Assembly: GCF_000429165.1 (NCBI RefSeq)
Contig: NZ_AUBI01000003.1
Location: forward strand, 1-64,000
Origin: Acetobacter nitrogenifigens DSM 23921 = NBRC 105050
GTDB lineage: Bacteria; Pseudomonadota; Alphaproteobacteria; Acetobacterales; Acetobacteraceae
Direction: 5' to 3'
DNA length: 64,000 bases
The position numbers and the translations under genes are program-made. The stretch's first letter is position 1, and each line of letters starts with the position of its first letter. Below the pieces are notes generated by a model that did no database searches, was not told the DNA's origin, and saw nothing but the letters and a program-made list of their open reading frames with translations. Of this stretch, positions 25,400 through 34,540 are shown in pieces.

Positions 25400-26065
25400 A
25401 TGTTTGATTTCGCATGGTCGGAATTCGCCCTGATCGGGATGGTCGCCTTGCTGGTGATCGGCCCGAAGGATATGCCGACCGCCATTCGCGCCGTCGCACG
25501 TATGGTGCGAAAGGCGCGAGGTCTCGCCACCGAGTTCCAGAGCCATGTTGATGAAATGGTGCGAGAGGCAGACCTCGGCGAAGTGCGGGATCATGTCCGT
25601 GACCTGCGCAATTTCGACGTGCGCGGGCGGGTCATGCGTGCGGTCGATGGCGACGGCAAGATTCGCCGCGCGTTTGACGATCCGCTCGCTCGCTCAAGCT
25701 TGCTGACGGGGCCGGAGAGCAGCCGCTCCGCATTGTCTTCCGACACACCGTCGTTGGCGGTGGCGTCCTCTGGCGGAATCGCGCCACCGTTGCTGCCGCC
25801 AGCGATGGAGATCGGCGCCCCGGTGGCGCCGCCCGAACTTGAGCTGACTGCGGTTCAGGACGAGCGCCCGAAACCGCCGCCAGCCGTGTTGCCGCCCTCC
25901 ATCGCGCGCCGCGTGACGGCTGAACACCGCCGTCTTGCCGCGCCGTCGATCCTGCCGCCGGTCCGCGTCCTGCACGGAACGCATCGGGTGGCTCCGTTCG
26001 CGGCGTTGGTCACACAGAATGAGAAGAGCGCCGACCATACGGCCATTCGGGAGGATGGGCTCTGA
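25400..26065 (+). CDS. tatB: Twin-arginine translocase subunit TatB
   Basis: The 221-residue protein starts MFDFAWSEFALIGMVALLVIGPKDMPTAIR, the TatB pattern of a short N-terminus, one helix, the E...GP..LP hinge and an amphipathic helix (RAVARMVRKARGLATEFQSHVDEMVRE). A long proline-rich cytoplasmic tail with a PPLLPPAMEIGAPVAPPELEL-like sequence follows. TatB receives folded Tat substrates with TatC. ATG 25400 was chosen because the membrane helix then begins at the expected residue. Between scpB and tatB (25198-25399) tatA would be expected, but I see no TatA-like frame there. Confidence 0.92.
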   Translation: MFDFAWSEFALIGMVALLVIGPKDMPTAIRAVARMVRKARGLATEFQSHVDEMVREADLGEVRDHVRDLRNFDVRGRVMRAVDGDGKIRRAFDDPLARSSLLTGPESSRSALSSDTPSLAVASSGGIAPPLLPPAMEIGAPVAPPELELTAVQDERPKPPPAVLPPSIARRVTAEHRRLAAPSILPPVRVLHGTHRVAPFAALVTQNEKSADHTAIREDGL

Positions 26066-26091
26066 AACAGGACGCCATCAATGACGAGCCC

Positions 26092-26853
26092 ATGCCGCTT
26101 CTTGAGCACCTGCTCGAACTGCGGCGCCGGTTGCTCTGGTCCGCCGTCAGCTTCGGCCTGTGCTTCGCGCTGTGCTACCACTACGCGGGCGACATCTATC
26201 TGTTTCTCGCACGGCCGCTTGGCGAGATCATGCGCCAGAAGGGCGAACAACCGCATCTGATCTATACGGCGCTGTACGAAGCGTTCTTCACCTACATCAA
26301 GGTCGCGGCCTTCGGCGCCGCGTTCCTGTCCTTCCCCGTCGTGGCGATACAGGCGTGGATCTTCATCGCGCCGGGCCTCTATCGCTCGGAGAAGCGCGCC
26401 TTCGCGCCGTTCCTGATCGCGACCCCGATCCTGTTCCTGCTTGGCGCGGCGCTGGCCTATTACTTCATCTTCCCCGTCGCGTGGCGCTTCTTCCTGTCGT
26501 TCCAGACCTCCGGGGGCGATGACGGGTTGCAGATCCAGCTTCAGGCCAAGGTGTCGGAATATCTGGCGCTGGTCATGAAGCTGATCATGGCGTTCGGCGT
26601 GGCCTTTGAACTGCCGGTGGTGCTGACCCTGTTGGCTCGCGCCGGGATCGTCACCTCCGCACAGTTGAAGAGGTTCCGTCGCTACGCGATCGTCGGCGCC
26701 TTCGTTGCGGCGGCGATCCTGACGCCGCCTGACGTGATCACGCAGACCGGCCTCGCCGTGCCGCTGATCATCCTTTACGAGATTTCCATCATCTCCGCCC
26801 GCCTCGTGGAGCCACGGAGCGAGCCGACACAGACAGACCAAGAGGCTTCCTGA
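26092..26853 (+). CDS. tatC: Twin-arginine translocase subunit TatC
   Basis: The 253-residue polytopic receptor of the Tat pathway has [18 protein letters not shown] at the N-terminus, the conserved signal-recognition face, then [25 protein letters not shown], a [12 protein letters not shown] helix, [25 protein letters not shown] and [28 protein letters not shown]. Six transmembrane helices are expected. TatC proteins often have a few more residues ahead of MPLLEHL; the upstream frame reads DEP-M and continues only to a CTG (26062), which lies after GGGAGGA, so an unusual start cannot be excluded. The gene overlaps serS. Confidence 0.95.
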   Translation: MPLLEHLLELRRRLLWSAVSFGLCFALCYHYAGDIYLFLARPLGEIMRQKGEQPHLIYTALYEAFFTYIKVAAFGAAFLSFPVVAIQAWIFIAPGLYRSEKRAFAPFLIATPILFLLGAALAYYFIFPVAWRFFLSFQTSGGDDGLQIQLQAKVSEYLALVMKLIMAFGVAFELPVVLTLLARAGIVTSAQLKRFRRYAIVGAFVAAAILTPPDVITQTGLAVPLIILYEISIISARLVEPRSEPTQTDQEAS

Positions 26854-28133
26854 TGCACGACCTTCGCGCGCTGCGCGCCGATCCCGCCGGATTCGACGCC
26901 GACCTCGCCCGCCGTGGACTGGAGCCCGTGTCCGCCTCGATCCTCGCGCTCGACGAAGAACGCCGCGCCGCCCAGACCGCGTTGCAGGAGAAGCAGACAC
27001 GCCGCAACGCGCTGTCCAAGGAAATCGGCGTCATTCGCCGCAACAAGGGCGACAGCGCGGCGCTGGAGGCCGAAGCGGTCGCCCTGCGCGCCGAGATGGA
27101 AGGGCTGGACGCACGCGCGCAGGCGCTGGACGTGGAGACGCGCGATCGCCTCGCCGTGCTGCCCAACCGGCTTGACGCCAGCGTGCCGGCGGGCGCGGAC
27201 GAGACCGCGAACGTCGTGGTCCATGAACGCGGCGCCGTGCGCAATTTCGCCTTCACGCCGAAGCAGCATTTTGAACTCGGCGAGGCGATGCAGCAGGACG
27301 GTTACGCGCAGATGGACTTCGCCACGGGCGCGCGTCTGTCCGGCGCGCGCTTCGTCATGCTGCGTGGCGGGATCGCAAGGCTGGAGCGCGCGCTGGGTCA
27401 GTTCATGCTGGACCTGCATGTAACCGAGCACGGCTACAGCGAAACCCATGTGCCGGTTCTGGTGAATGAGCCCGCGATGTATGGCACCGACAAACTGCCG
27501 AAATTCGCGGATCAGTCCTTCGTCACAACCGACGGTCGCTGGCTGGTGCCGACCGCCGAAGTGCCGCTGACGGCCTCCGTCATGGGCGAGATCGTGGATG
27601 CCGCGCAACTGCCGATCCGCCTGAGCGCGCTGTCGCTCTGCTTCCGCTCTGAAGCGGGCGCGTCCGGTCGCGACGTGCGCGGGATGTTGCGCCAGCATCA
27701 GTTCGAGAAAGTCGAAATGGTGTCGGTCACCACGCCCGAAGAAAGCGACGCCGAGCATGAGCGCATGACGCGCTGCGCCGAGCGCGTACTGGAATTGCTG
27801 GAAATCCCGTATCGTCGCCTGCTGCTTTGCGCTGGCGACACGGGCTTTGGCGCCGCGAAGACATACGACCTTGAGGCATGGTTGCCGGGCCAGCAGGCCT
27901 GGCGTGAAATCTCATCCTGCTCCAACACGCGTGACTTTCAGGCGCGGCGGATGAACGCGCGCTATCGCCCCGGTGAAGGCGCGCCGGTGTTCGTGCATAC
28001 GCTGAACGGATCGGGCCTTGCGGTCGGGCGCACGCTGATCGCGGTGATGGAGAACTGGCAGGAAGAAGACGGTAGCGTGACCGTGCCGCCTGCGTTGCGG
28101 CCGTATATGGGTGGGGTGGAGCGGTTGGGGTAA
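26853..28133 (+). CDS. serS: Seryl-tRNA synthetase
   Basis: The 426-residue class II synthetase has the N-terminal coiled-coil tRNA-binding arm (about 30-100, [21 protein letters not shown]) and a catalytic domain with [14 protein letters not shown]. Motif 2 is [28 protein letters not shown] and motif 3 is [20 protein letters not shown]. It also charges tRNA-Sec where present. The ATG shares its A with the tatC stop (TGATG), implying coupling. It ends the argS-to-serS operon; AT-rich sequence begins directly after it. Confidence 0.97.
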   Translation: MHDLRALRADPAGFDADLARRGLEPVSASILALDEERRAAQTALQEKQTRRNALSKEIGVIRRNKGDSAALEAEAVALRAEMEGLDARAQALDVETRDRLAVLPNRLDASVPAGADETANVVVHERGAVRNFAFTPKQHFELGEAMQQDGYAQMDFATGARLSGARFVMLRGGIARLERALGQFMLDLHVTEHGYSETHVPVLVNEPAMYGTDKLPKFADQSFVTTDGRWLVPTAEVPLTASVMGEIVDAAQLPIRLSALSLCFRSEAGASGRDVRGMLRQHQFEKVEMVSVTTPEESDAEHERMTRCAERVLELLEIPYRRLLLCAGDTGFGAAKTYDLEAWLPGQQAWREISSCSNTRDFQARRMNARYRPGEGAPVFVHTLNGSGLAVGRTLIAVMENWQEEDGSVTVPPALRPYMGGVERLG

Positions 28134-28250
28134 GATAAACAGAGAAATTCGATTGTGTTGAAGATTTTATTTCATATATTTGCGGAAAGCACAGTTGAGA
28201 GTGTTTATAATCATGTTTGTAAATAAATTCTGTAGCCCGGGGTGGAATTC

Positions 28251-29900
28251 ATGAAAATAAAACCGTTTACTGTTAAAATTATTGTATTCATATTCTATGC
28301 TGCGATATCCGCGATTTTATACCGTCCTTTAGGATCGTGGTTTACTCATATGGTTGGGGGAGGTGATCCTCTTCAATTCGTATGGGCGCTGAGTTGGTGG
28401 CCGCATGCAATCTGGCATGGCCAGAATCCGTTCGTTACTGATCGTATCTGGAGTGGTTTTGGGTTCAATCTGACTTGGTCGACAGCAATTCCGACACTAG
28501 CGATTCTTAGCGCGCCTCTGACGATGGTGGCAGGGCCGGTTTTGGTGTTTAACTTGGTCAACGTAGGGGGGTCAGCGCTTTCCGCGTTCAGCGCCTATTG
28601 TCTGGCGAAAAACATAACTGGTCGTGACGCTCCATCATTTATGGCTGGTTTAGTTTTCGGCTTTTCGGCCTATGAATCAGCTCAGATGCTGGGTCATCTG
28701 AATTTGACGTTCACACCATTAATACCACTTGCCGTTCTGCTTTGCCGCTTGCGGTTGCAAGAGAAAATACGTGTAAGATATTTTGTGATTTTTATGGCGC
28801 TCACGGCTCTCGCGCAAATGGGTATTTCAAGCGAGGTTTTGGCGACTTCGTCGGTTCTTGGTGTGGTTGTCTGGTTTGTTTGCTTGATAGGAGCCAGCAG
28901 AGGTGAGCGCATACGGCTTGTGCGTCTGGCTGTTCATATTTTACTTTCCGGATTGCTAACACTCGTCTTGGCTGGACCATTTCTGTACTACATGGTTCTA
29001 GGGGCGCATCTGACGCCTCGTGTTATGAACGACCCCGAAACTTACTCTAATGACGTATTGTCATTTGTTCTGCCCACGGTAGTGCTAAGAGCAGGCTCTC
29101 GACTTTTTCAGGATGTCACGAATAATTTTACCGGTAATGCATCGGAGTGGAATGGCTATATCGGATTGCCGATGTTGCTTGTCGCTTTGTGGATGGTGTT
29201 TCAGCGCGCGCGGGTGTCGCGCCTTGTTTGTGTGATTGCAGTTTGTACTGGCGTGGCTGCCGTTTTTTCAATGGGTGGTCATTTGCATTCAGGTCGACAA
29301 ACAAGTTCGTTTGCTTTGCCTTGGGCATTCGCTGAGCGGCTGCCACTATTGGGTTCGGTGCTTCCGTCGCGAATTGGCATGTTCGTCAACTTAGGCATGG
29401 CTCTCTTACTGGCGATATTTTTATCGGAGCGTCGTTCCGGTTTTCGTTACGCGGTTGCGATCATTGCTTTGCTTTGTCTCGTGCCAAAACGTGATTTTTA
29501 TCGCGGCGGTTCGTGGCCCACCGATCCGTTTTTTACGCCGGCTCACATTAAGGCGATCTTGCCTCCCGACCCTGTTGTACTAATTTTGCCATTTGGAAGT
29601 ATCGGACCATGTATGGCGCTTCAGGTCGATGCGGGCTTTAACTTTCGTCAGAGTGGTGGTTACCTTGGATATACTCCGGCCGAGGCTTCTGCAGATCCAC
29701 TGATTTCTGCGCTGCAGCAACGCCGTGTCGACGCAGACTTTACTGATCAACTGGCTCGGCATGTAAAAAAATATAAAATAGACGCGATTTTGATAACTCC
29801 CGAGACTGATCCTAACCTGCGTAAGGCGGTAGAGAGTATAGGGTGGCAGTCTACTTCTGATGGGGATGTGATAATTGTGCGTCCATTTGAGAAACAATAA
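28251..29900 (+). CDS. Polytopic membrane protein, GT-C-type glycosyltransferase-like
   Basis: The protein has 549 residues and about 11 transmembrane helices. The first periplasmic loop has HMVGGGDPLQFVWALSWWPHAI, an acidic DP motif placed like the catalytic motif of lipid-sugar-dependent GT-C enzymes. The C-terminal soluble part has LPFGSIGPCMALQVDAGFNFRQSGGYLGYTP and YKIDAILITPETDPNL. Codon use is AT-rich compared with the serS operon, suggesting transfer. Past the IS nest lies a GtrB-like transferase of similar composition, so the pair may form an O-antigen or envelope glucosylation system. ATG 28251 was preferred to GTG 28242 three codons upstream. The 117 bases before it are AT-rich and hold the likely promoter. 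Confidence 0.6.
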   Translation: MKIKPFTVKIIVFIFYAAISAILYRPLGSWFTHMVGGGDPLQFVWALSWWPHAIWHGQNPFVTDRIWSGFGFNLTWSTAIPTLAILSAPLTMVAGPVLVFNLVNVGGSALSAFSAYCLAKNITGRDAPSFMAGLVFGFSAYESAQMLGHLNLTFTPLIPLAVLLCRLRLQEKIRVRYFVIFMALTALAQMGISSEVLATSSVLGVVVWFVCLIGASRGERIRLVRLAVHILLSGLLTLVLAGPFLYYMVLGAHLTPRVMNDPETYSNDVLSFVLPTVVLRAGSRLFQDVTNNFTGNASEWNGYIGLPMLLVALWMVFQRARVSRLVCVIAVCTGVAAVFSMGGHLHSGRQTSSFALPWAFAERLPLLGSVLPSRIGMFVNLGMALLLAIFLSERRSGFRYAVAIIALLCLVPKRDFYRGGSWPTDPFFTPAHIKAILPPDPVVLILPFGSIGPCMALQVDAGFNFRQSGGYLGYTPAEASADPLISALQQRRVDADFTDQLARHVKKYKIDAILITPETDPNLRKAVESIGWQSTSDGDVIIVRPFEKQ

Positions 29901-30074
29901 GCCGTCGTCAGGACCCATTGAGGTGGGCGTAGCGGTACGATTCTGGCCGCTGTGAGGAAGTTGGCTCTGAGTGATTTGGAGGGTTCGAAAAACCTCCTGG
30001 TTTTGAGTTTATCTCTATGTTTCCATTTTCCCTGGGTTGGTCAGGGGGATGGATCGTGAAACCGTCTGGTTTCT

Positions 30075-30744
30075 TTGACGTTAGAAGAGCGCCTGGCCCG
30101 TTTGAGAGGGCTTGGTGACCAGTTCGAAGCTTTTCCCGGACTGTGGATTTTGAAGTGCTCCGCACAGATATAGATAAGGCTCTGGCCTGTGCGTGGCGGA
30201 AAAAAAGGGGGGCGCCCACCGTTTGATCCGGTAGTGATGTTCAAGATCCTGGTCATCCAGATGCTGAACACCTTGTCCGACGAACAGGTGGAATACCCGG
30301 TCAACGACCGCCTGTTCCGTGAGCGTCTGACCCAGGCCGATGCGATTGACGTTCTGTTTGATTGCCTTGACGTCACCCTGAGGGATGCTGGTTATCTGCC
30401 GATGTCATCAGGTCAGATCCTGGATGCAACGCTGGTGACGGCTCCAAGGCAGCGCAATACCAACAGTGGGAAAGCGGATCTTCGGGAGGGACGGATACCA
30501 CAAGACTGGCAGGACAGGCCCTTAAAGCTTTCTCGCAAAGACCGTCATGCACGCTGGACGTTGAAGTTTATCAAGGCGAAGCAGCAGGAGGATGGAACCC
30601 TATCGACAACAGATCTTGCCATCCCGCTCTTTGGCTATAAGCTGCATATTTCCATTGTTCGGAAGTTCCGGCTAATCCGTCAATGGAAGGCGAGCGATGC
30701 AGCCGCCAGTGATGGTGCGCAGCAGATTACGCGAGAGGCTTCTA
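30075..30744 (+). pseudogene. IS5 transposase, N-terminal part with internal deletion and frameshift
   Basis: From TTG 30075 one frame reads LEERLARLRGLGDQFEAFSRTVDFEVLRTDIDKAL. The next frame takes over near 30190-30215 with GGKKGGRPPFDPVVMFKILVIQML. After EYPVNDRL the sequence jumps straight to FRERLTQADAIDVLFD, missing about 28 residues normally found between these IS5 motifs. It continues through GQILDATLVTAPRQRNTN, IPQDWQDRP, RKDRHARWTLKF and FGYKLHISI until it is cut by the insertion at 30745. The DDE catalytic core is incomplete, so the product should be inactive. Confidence 0.8.
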
Positions 30745-31572
30745 GGCTCAGGACCCATTGATATGAGCGTCAGGTTGTGATTCAGGCTCCTTGAGGAGAC
30801 TGAAGATGAGTGACCTGTATTGGTTGACGGACGAGCAGATGGAGCGTCTGCGGCCTTTTTCCCGAAGAGCCATGGTAAGCCTCGGGTTGATGACCGCCGT
30901 GTGTTGAGCGGGGTCATTTTCGTGAACAGAAATGCTCTGCGCTGGCGTGATGCGCCCCGGGAATACGGTCCACACAAGACGCTCTACAACCGGTGGAAGC
31001 GCTGGCGCGCCATGGGGATCTTCATCCGCATGATGGAGGGACTGGCCTCCGGAAGGGCAGAGCCTCAGACAATCATGATTGATGCGACCTATCTCAAGGC
31101 ACATCGCACAGCTTCGAGCCTGCGGTTAAAAAAGGGGCTCCAGGCCGTCTGATTGGGAGCACCAAAGGCGGGATGAATACGAAGCTGCATGCCGTCACCG
31201 ACCGGAACGGACGTCTGCTCGACTTCTTCATGACAGCAGGCCAGATCAGTGATTACACCGGCGCCGCAGCTCTTTTGGACGGTCTCCCACCAGCCGAATG
31301 GATGCTGGCGGACAGGGGCTATGATGCTGACTGGTTCATGGACGCCCTGGGGGAGAAAGGGATCAAACCCTGCATTCCGGGACGGAAATCCCCGGGGAAA
31401 CCCACAAAATACGACAAGCGGAAATACAAAAGACGCAACCGTATCGAGATCATGTTCGGGAGGCTCAAGGACTGGAGACGGGTCGCGACACGCTATGACA
31501 GATGCTCCACCGTATTCTTCTCGGCCATCCGCCTCGCTGCAACCGTCATGTTTTGGCTATGAGTCCTGAGCC
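30745..31572 (+). mobile_element. IS5-family (IS427-like) insertion sequence, 828 bp
   Basis: The ends are GGCTCAGGAC-C-CAT at 30745 and the complement of GGCTCAGGAC-T-CAT ending at 31572. The target CTAG leaves TA at 30743-30744 and 31573-31574, the usual preference of the IS427 group. The element carries one two-part transposase gene on the plus strand. The right-hand TA is shared with the next element, so one of the two must have inserted at the edge of the other. Confidence 0.85.
30806..31562 (+). pseudogene. IS427-like transposase, two frameshift points
   Basis: Three frames together give a full transposase. ATG 30806 reads MSDLYWLTDEQMERLRPF. At the run of five T (30856-30860) the family sequence jumps to the -1 frame, FFPKSHGKPRVDDRRVLSG through MIDATYLKAHRTASSLRLKKG. 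At the run of six A (about 31128-31133, A_AAA_AAG) it shifts -1 again into RLIGSTKGGMNTKLHAV, WMLADRGYDADWF and RNRIEIMFGRLKDWRRVATRYDR. The second site matches the programmed -1 frameshift of this IS group. The first looks like a one-base loss and would normally inactivate the gene. Confidence 0.78.
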
Positions 31573-31574
31573 TA

Positions 31575-32437
31575 GGACGTGTCGTCATTTAATGGCGATG
31601 ATGGCGGCGACGAGTTGGACTGCTGCGAGGAATGTTGACTTCAGCTTGTCGTATCGTGTTGCGATGCCCCTGAATTGCTTCAGTCTGGCGAAGAACCGTT
31701 CGATGATGTTTCGTTTTTTGTAAAACGAGAAGGACATTTTCCTTGGATAGCGTCGGCTTTTCTTTGACGGAATAACCGGTGCTATCTGCCGTTCTTCAAG
31801 CTTTTCGATAAGCGTATCGGCGTCATAAGCCTTGTCGGCGATAAAGGCTTCAGGGTCGACTTCGTCCAGAAGGGTGTCTGCTTTAGTGATGTCGGCCCTT
31901 TGCCCTGGTGTCAGGGAAAGAGCCACGGCCTTTCCCGCAGCATCGACAATAGCGTGGATCTTCGTGGTCAGTCCGCCCCGGGACCATCCGATGGCCTGAT
32001 CCGCGCCCCTTTTTTAAGAGCGCCTGCACTATGCTGATGTGCCCGGACGATCGTGCTGTCGATCATCATGTATTCATTGTCGCGGTCGGCGGCCAGATGC
32101 CGGAAAATCCGTTCGATGACACCGCTTTCGCACCAGCTGGGCAACCGTCGGTGGACGTTCTTCCAGTCACCAAAGCGGACAGGCAGATCGCCTCAGGGAA
32201 TGCCTGCGCGGTAACGATACAGCACAGCTTCGACAAACAGGCGGTTATCCGCAGCCGTGCCACCAACATGACCTTCACGACCCGGAAGAAGATCCTTTAC
32301 CCGCTCCCACTGACTGTCGCTCAGGCGATACCGACGCATTCACAGTCCTCCCCCGCTCCAAAAACAAAGAGAAAACATCACAGATCAGGTGGAAGTACAA
32401 GCTTCAGGGTACCGCCCCCCTAACTGACGACACGCCC
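31575..32437 (-). mobile_element. IS5-family (IS427-like) insertion sequence, 863 bp
   Basis: The ends are GGACGTGTCGTCA at 31575 and the complement of GGGCGTGTCGTCA ending at 32437. CTAG at both borders gives flanking TA at 31573-31574 and 32438-32439. The transposase runs on the minus strand. The element is a different subtype from its left neighbour: its terminal repeats are unrelated. Both sit within one former CTAG site of the older IS5 transposase gene. Confidence 0.85.
31585..32339 (-). pseudogene. IS427-like transposase with an internal stop codon
   Basis: From ATG 32339 the frame reads RRYRLSDSQWERVKDLLPG and then VEAVLYRYRAGIP, followed by TGA at 32195-32193 where the family has Trp (IPW.DLP). 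The same frame continues with FGDWKNVHRRL and DSTIVRAHQHSAG. At a six-A run ahead of GGGG (about 32012) a -1 shift leads into DQAIGWSRGGLTTKIHAI, ADKAYDADTLIEKL and NIIERFFARLKQFRGIATRYDK. The A-run matches the programmed frameshift of the group, but the TGA should prevent full-length product. Confidence 0.8.
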
Positions 32438-32439
32438 TA

Positions 32440-32771
32440 GATAAAACCAATACGGCTCCAACGGCTTGGGCGGATACTGCCTGCCGCTTAAAAGCCAATA
32501 GAACTTCATGGGCAAGCATGGCCTTGCCTCAAAGGTCCACAGAAAAAAGCCGCATCTCAAGCCTGCGCCACGACGTATCCAGAGGTTGAATGCCGGAAAA
32601 CCGGTCATCCGATCCCGCATCGAACACGTTTTTGCCGATCAGAAGTCACAGACGGGGCTCGTTGTCCGAACAGGCGGCATAACGCGAGTCGCCGTGAAGA
32701 TTGGACTGGCCAATATCGTCATCAACATACGCCGCTCTCTTTTTCCGCAGCGAATTAACGCCGCAGCGTAG
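32440..32771 (+). pseudogene. IS5 transposase, C-terminal part
   Basis: This resumes the interrupted element. One frame gives KTNTAPTAWADTA, and a second, from about 32508, gives KHGLASKVHRKKPHLKPAPR, VIRSRIEHVFADQKSQTGL and IGLANIVINIRRSLFPQRINAAA to TAG at 32769-32771. These match the IS5 C-terminus, including the last catalytic Glu region (RSRIEHVFA). The frameshift near 32500 and the upstream interruption make it non-functional. Confidence 0.8.
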
Positions 32772-32925
32772 CGATCCAAAGGATGACCTCCTTGCTCTGC
32801 TCAAAATGCAGAACGGAAGCCAGGCGCCAAAATCAAGTCGCAAAAACTTCAATCAACGGCGCTTCGAGCCCTCCGACTTTTGGCTCTAATCAGCGCGTCT
32901 TGAGTTTTGGATTTTATTTTTTACT

Positions 32926-33864
32926 TCAATCAATTCTGTGATATATCTTCCTTCTAATATATATTGGCCTATTCTTTGTTTCCATATACATCCTTCCTAT
33001 ATATTCACCCAAAATTCCTACACTGATAATTTGCACGCTTCCAAGTAGAGTTATTGCAAAAAATATAGATGCGTAACCAGGTACTGCACTTCCAAAAATC
33101 ATGGTCCTAAGTGTAATGAAAATTCCGTATAGAAGAGTTAATAACGCCCCAGTGCATCCTATGTAAGTCCAAATTCGTAGTGGCACTGTAGAAAAGCTAG
33201 TTATTCCTTCAATGGCGAAATTCCATAACGAAAAGGGTGAGAACTTTGTAACCCCACTGACACGCGGCGCTCTGACGTAATCCACGGTTACGGTACGAAA
33301 GCCTACCCAGGCGAATAATCCTTTCATAAAGCGCTGCTGTTCAGGGAGCGTTTTGAGCGCATCTACTACGCATCGGTCCATCAATCGGAAATCGCCGACG
33401 TTCTCAGGTATTTTTATTTTTGAAATGCGGTTGTGAAGTGAATAAAACCAAGAAGCCGTGGCGCGCTTTGCTACACTGTCCGATGACCGGTCGATGCGTC
33501 TACCGAGAACCACCTCGGCTCCCTCACGCCACTTCTCCACCATGGTCGCAATGATCTCAGCTGGATCTTGCAGATCGGCGTCAATCACCACAACAGCTGC
33601 GCCGGAAGCGGTGTCTAGTCCCGCGGTGAGTGCTGCTTCTTTACCAAAATTACGGGACAGTTCGACGACTTTAAATCGGGAGTCGCTTAACGAAAGATCT
33701 ATCAACTTTTGTAGAGTTTTGTCAGAACTTCCGTCGTCCACGCAAATTAGTTCCCATTCGCTGGAGGGGATTTTTGCGAGAGTTGAGGAAATTGTTTTTG
33801 AAAAAAAATCTATACCTTCCTCTTCATTGTAAAATGGAACAACTAAGGAGAGGTTATCTACCAT
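32926..33864 (-). CDS. GtrB-like polyprenyl-phosphate glycosyltransferase (GT2)
   Basis: The 312-residue protein has a GT-A fold with LSLVVPFYNEEEGIDFF, ELICVDDGSSDKTLQKL, DADLQDPAEIIATMVEKWREGAEVVLGRR and FRLMDRCVVDAL. Two C-terminal transmembrane helices follow (about 230-255 and 265-290). This is the layout of GtrB and dolichol-phosphate-mannose-type enzymes, which load a sugar onto undecaprenyl phosphate. ATG 33864 was chosen; a TTG five codons earlier is possible. Composition is AT-rich like the GT-C protein at 28251, its likely partner across the IS nest. No GtrA-type flippase gene is present. Confidence 0.85.
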   Translation of the reverse strand: MVDNLSLVVPFYNEEEGIDFFSKTISSTLAKIPSSEWELICVDDGSSDKTLQKLIDLSLSDSRFKVVELSRNFGKEAALTAGLDTASGAAVVVIDADLQDPAEIIATMVEKWREGAEVVLGRRIDRSSDSVAKRATASWFYSLHNRISKIKIPENVGDFRLMDRCVVDALKTLPEQQRFMKGLFAWVGFRTVTVDYVRAPRVSGVTKFSPFSLWNFAIEGITSFSTVPLRIWTYIGCTGALLTLLYGIFITLRTMIFGSAVPGYASIFFAITLLGSVQIISVGILGEYIGRMYMETKNRPIYIRRKIYHRID

Positions 33865-34480
33865 AAAAGATGCCGCCAATTTTACGTCTGATAGCCAACA
33901 CGAGTGAGAGGCGTATGCGCGTCCCAGTTACATGGCTGCAGACCCGGTGTCCGTATACCGTGAGTTTCATTGAAGGGTTGATAGTCTTTTTGCCAACGCA
34001 AGTGTAATTGATCATATTTCAGTTTGCAACGTACTGCCTCAATCGTTGTATTAAAATGAGAGATTTATTTCTAAGAGAGCCTCTTGACAAAGAGCCTATT
34101 TTTGATACGAAATTTATGTCAATATACTATTCGATTATAAATATTGGTTGCATATTTCGATGATTTTTATTTTCCGTACGGAGTGATTTCGGTGCTGGCT
34201 TGCGGGTCAATTATCAGCAAGATGCATCTTGCGTCGACGGATTGAGACGTGTGGTAGATGCGGCAGCGAAGACCAATGTGGATGGCTCGGAAAGCCCTCA
34301 TTTGAACTGTTCCGTTATTTAGTGACATCGCTGAGTCATGATTCTGTCGTGACCACAACAATGTGGTCTTGCAGTTCTATATTTGTATGTCAGCTGCTTC
34401 ATAACTCGAATTGATCATCGGTCTTTCGGGGGCTTCGTTTCCAAAAGTTAAAGGGATAAGAGAGGCGTCTGCTCACTAAA
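33865..34480. other. AT-rich intergenic stretch without a recognisable gene
   Basis: About 600 bases lie between the GtrB-like gene start and the leuA terminator. Short frames occur on both strands but show no family similarity, no good ribosome sites and no consistent coding composition. The part next to 33864 presumably holds the GtrB-like promoter. The composition suggests foreign DNA left at the island edge. Confidence 0.6.
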
Positions 34481-34506
34481 CACGGAAACGACAATTCGTT
34501 TCCGTG
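34481..34506 (-). terminator. Hairpin terminator after leuA
   Basis: CACGGAAACGA and its exact complement TCGTTTCCGTG enclose the loop CAAT. On the minus strand the stem is followed by TTTAGTG, a short T-tract. It lies 34 bases past the leuA stop, the right place to end the leuA transcript. Confidence 0.75.
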
Positions 34507-34540
34507 AGTTCGGCAAAGAAGGGATAGTGCGTGCTATTCC

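Larger units (their letters stand above)
29978..32874. mobile_element. IS5-family element, interrupted and decayed
   Basis: GGAGGGTTCGAA at 29978-29989 and its near-complement at 32863-32874 (GGAGGGCTCGAA read on the minus strand) match the GGAAGGTGCGAA-like ends of IS5-subgroup elements. Between them lies an IS5 transposase in pieces (30075-30744 and 32440-32771), split by two other insertion sequences. No clean target duplication is visible. Just before it, 29909-29922 (TCAGGACCCATTGA) repeats the left end of the element at 30745 and is probably a further IS scar. Confidence 0.7.
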
